From an uncultured Fretibacterium sp. (GTDB lineage Bacteria; Synergistota; Synergistia; Synergistales; Aminobacteriaceae): 5,735 nucleotides of DNA. The position numbers and the translations under genes are program-made. Positions within the stretch are counted from its first letter, which is position 1. Each line of letters opens with the position of its first letter. The notes under the pieces are model-generated. The model searched no databases, was not told the DNA's origin, and saw nothing but the letters and a program-made list of their open reading frames with translations. The stretch covers positions 1 to 5,735 of the forward strand of contig CALGGR010000311.1 of NCBI GenBank assembly GCA_937915755.1. Direction: 5' to 3'. Shown one piece after another: positions 5,175-5,735 of the stretch.

Positions 5175-5697
5175 ATCTGACGGCTTGCACATCGTTATTA
5201 CGGGTGATGCGTCTCAGGCCATCAAGGAAATACAAAAAACACAGCAAGCTACTGAAGCTCTGAAAGACCAAAGCGTAGATGTCAAAGTCGATGCTAAGGT
5301 TGACGTTCTCGGCAGGTTGCATAAAGCAAACGGCCAGTTCATGACTATGGGCGAAAAACTTGCCGCTCAATTCTCGTCGGGCTTCATGAAGGGTTTTGCT
5401 GAATTGTCCGTTAAACTTGACGGCTGGGGCAAAAATTTAGAGGCAACCTTCGGGAGTGCCTTCAAAAGTATTACTGCGGGAGCTACTGCTGTAGCCGGTA
5501 CTCTCAGCATGATTGCTAAAAATGCTCTAGCTCAAGGCGGTGGCTTCGAGTCTCAAATGACCACCGTCAGCGTCATTTCGGGCGCAACTGCTGACGAACT
5601 CGCTCAGCTCACCGCTAAGGCGCGTGAAATGGGAGCTACCTTGCCTATCACCGCTAAGGATGCTGCTATGGCTATGACTGTCCTCGCTCAAAGAGGC
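5164..5697 (+). CDS. Tail tape measure protein, N-terminal part (3' truncated by adapter)
   Basis: The 178 genuine residues start at ATG 5164. The protein spans the tail lumen and sets tail length; full-length members usually run to many hundreds of residues, so most of the gene is missing. Residues 1-60 form a strand and helix region ending in 'VDVKVDAKVDVLGRLHKANG'. A Gly/Ala-rich hydrophobic helix follows (FKSITAGATAVAGTLSMIAK, about 100-119). From residue 127 comes the TP901-type tape measure core: 'GFESQMTTVSVISGATADEL' and 'LTAKAREMGATLPITAKDAA', which match the family's F-E-x-x-M-x-x-V-x-x-I-S-G-A-T-x-x-E-L pattern. Bases 5698-5735 continue in frame (apparent RSEERRVGKECR) but are sequencing adapter and not part of the gene. 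Confidence 0.9.
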
Positions 5698-5735
5698 AGA
5701 TCGGAAGAGCGTCGTGTAGGGAAAGAGTGTAGATC
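5698..5735. other. Illumina TruSeq adapter contamination at contig end
   Basis: The sequence starts AGATCGGAAGAGCGTCG and ends GAAAGAGTGTAGATC. From memory, all 38 bases match the reverse complement of the Illumina TruSeq universal adapter as read through at the 3' end of read 2. It is a library artefact that an assembly or trimming step left in. True biological sequence ends at 5697. Confidence 0.97.

Overview
The window is a stretch of a tailed double-stranded DNA phage or prophage, with every supported gene on the + strand and packed head to tail. It covers the end of the head module and the start of a long-tail module. The order is: C-terminal part of a protease/scaffold-type protein, putative head decoration protein, lambda gpE-type major capsid protein, Mu gp36/DUF1320-type head completion protein, a small HicB-like protein, two tiny DUF1659-like and DUF2922-like proteins, an intrinsic terminator, a Mu gpG / P2 gpS-like tail completion protein, a putative tail terminator, a putative tail tube protein, a tail assembly chaperone with a probable -1 frameshift extension, and the N-terminus of the tape measure protein. 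A tape measure preceded by a frameshifted chaperone means a long tail. There is no clear sheath gene before the tube gene, so a siphovirus-like tail is the best inference.

Host: base composition is moderate. Ribosome binding sites are very strong (AAAGGAGGTGA type). The DUF1659/DUF2922 pair is typical of Bacillota and relatives. These point to a Bacillota-like host (Synergistota also possible), but the window has no host gene and the assignment is inference.

How the genes work together: the scaffold/protease, decoration and capsid proteins build the head shell; DUF1320 and the gpG-like protein form the head-tail junction; the terminator, tube, chaperone and tape measure proteins set tail length and assemble the tube. 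Breaking this order, between the head completion and tail completion genes, is a three-gene insert (about 2343-3185). It comprises the HicB-like gene, the DUF1659-like and DUF2922-like genes with almost identical ribosome binding sites, and a strong rho-independent terminator. It looks like an accessory cassette inside the morphogenesis operon and is the most unusual part of the window.

Technical warning: the last 38 bases (5698-5735) are Illumina TruSeq adapter sequence, not biology. The tape measure reading frame runs through them without a stop, so its apparent last residues are artefactual. No tRNA, rRNA, CRISPR, insertion sequence, attachment site or origin was seen, and no believable minus-strand gene.
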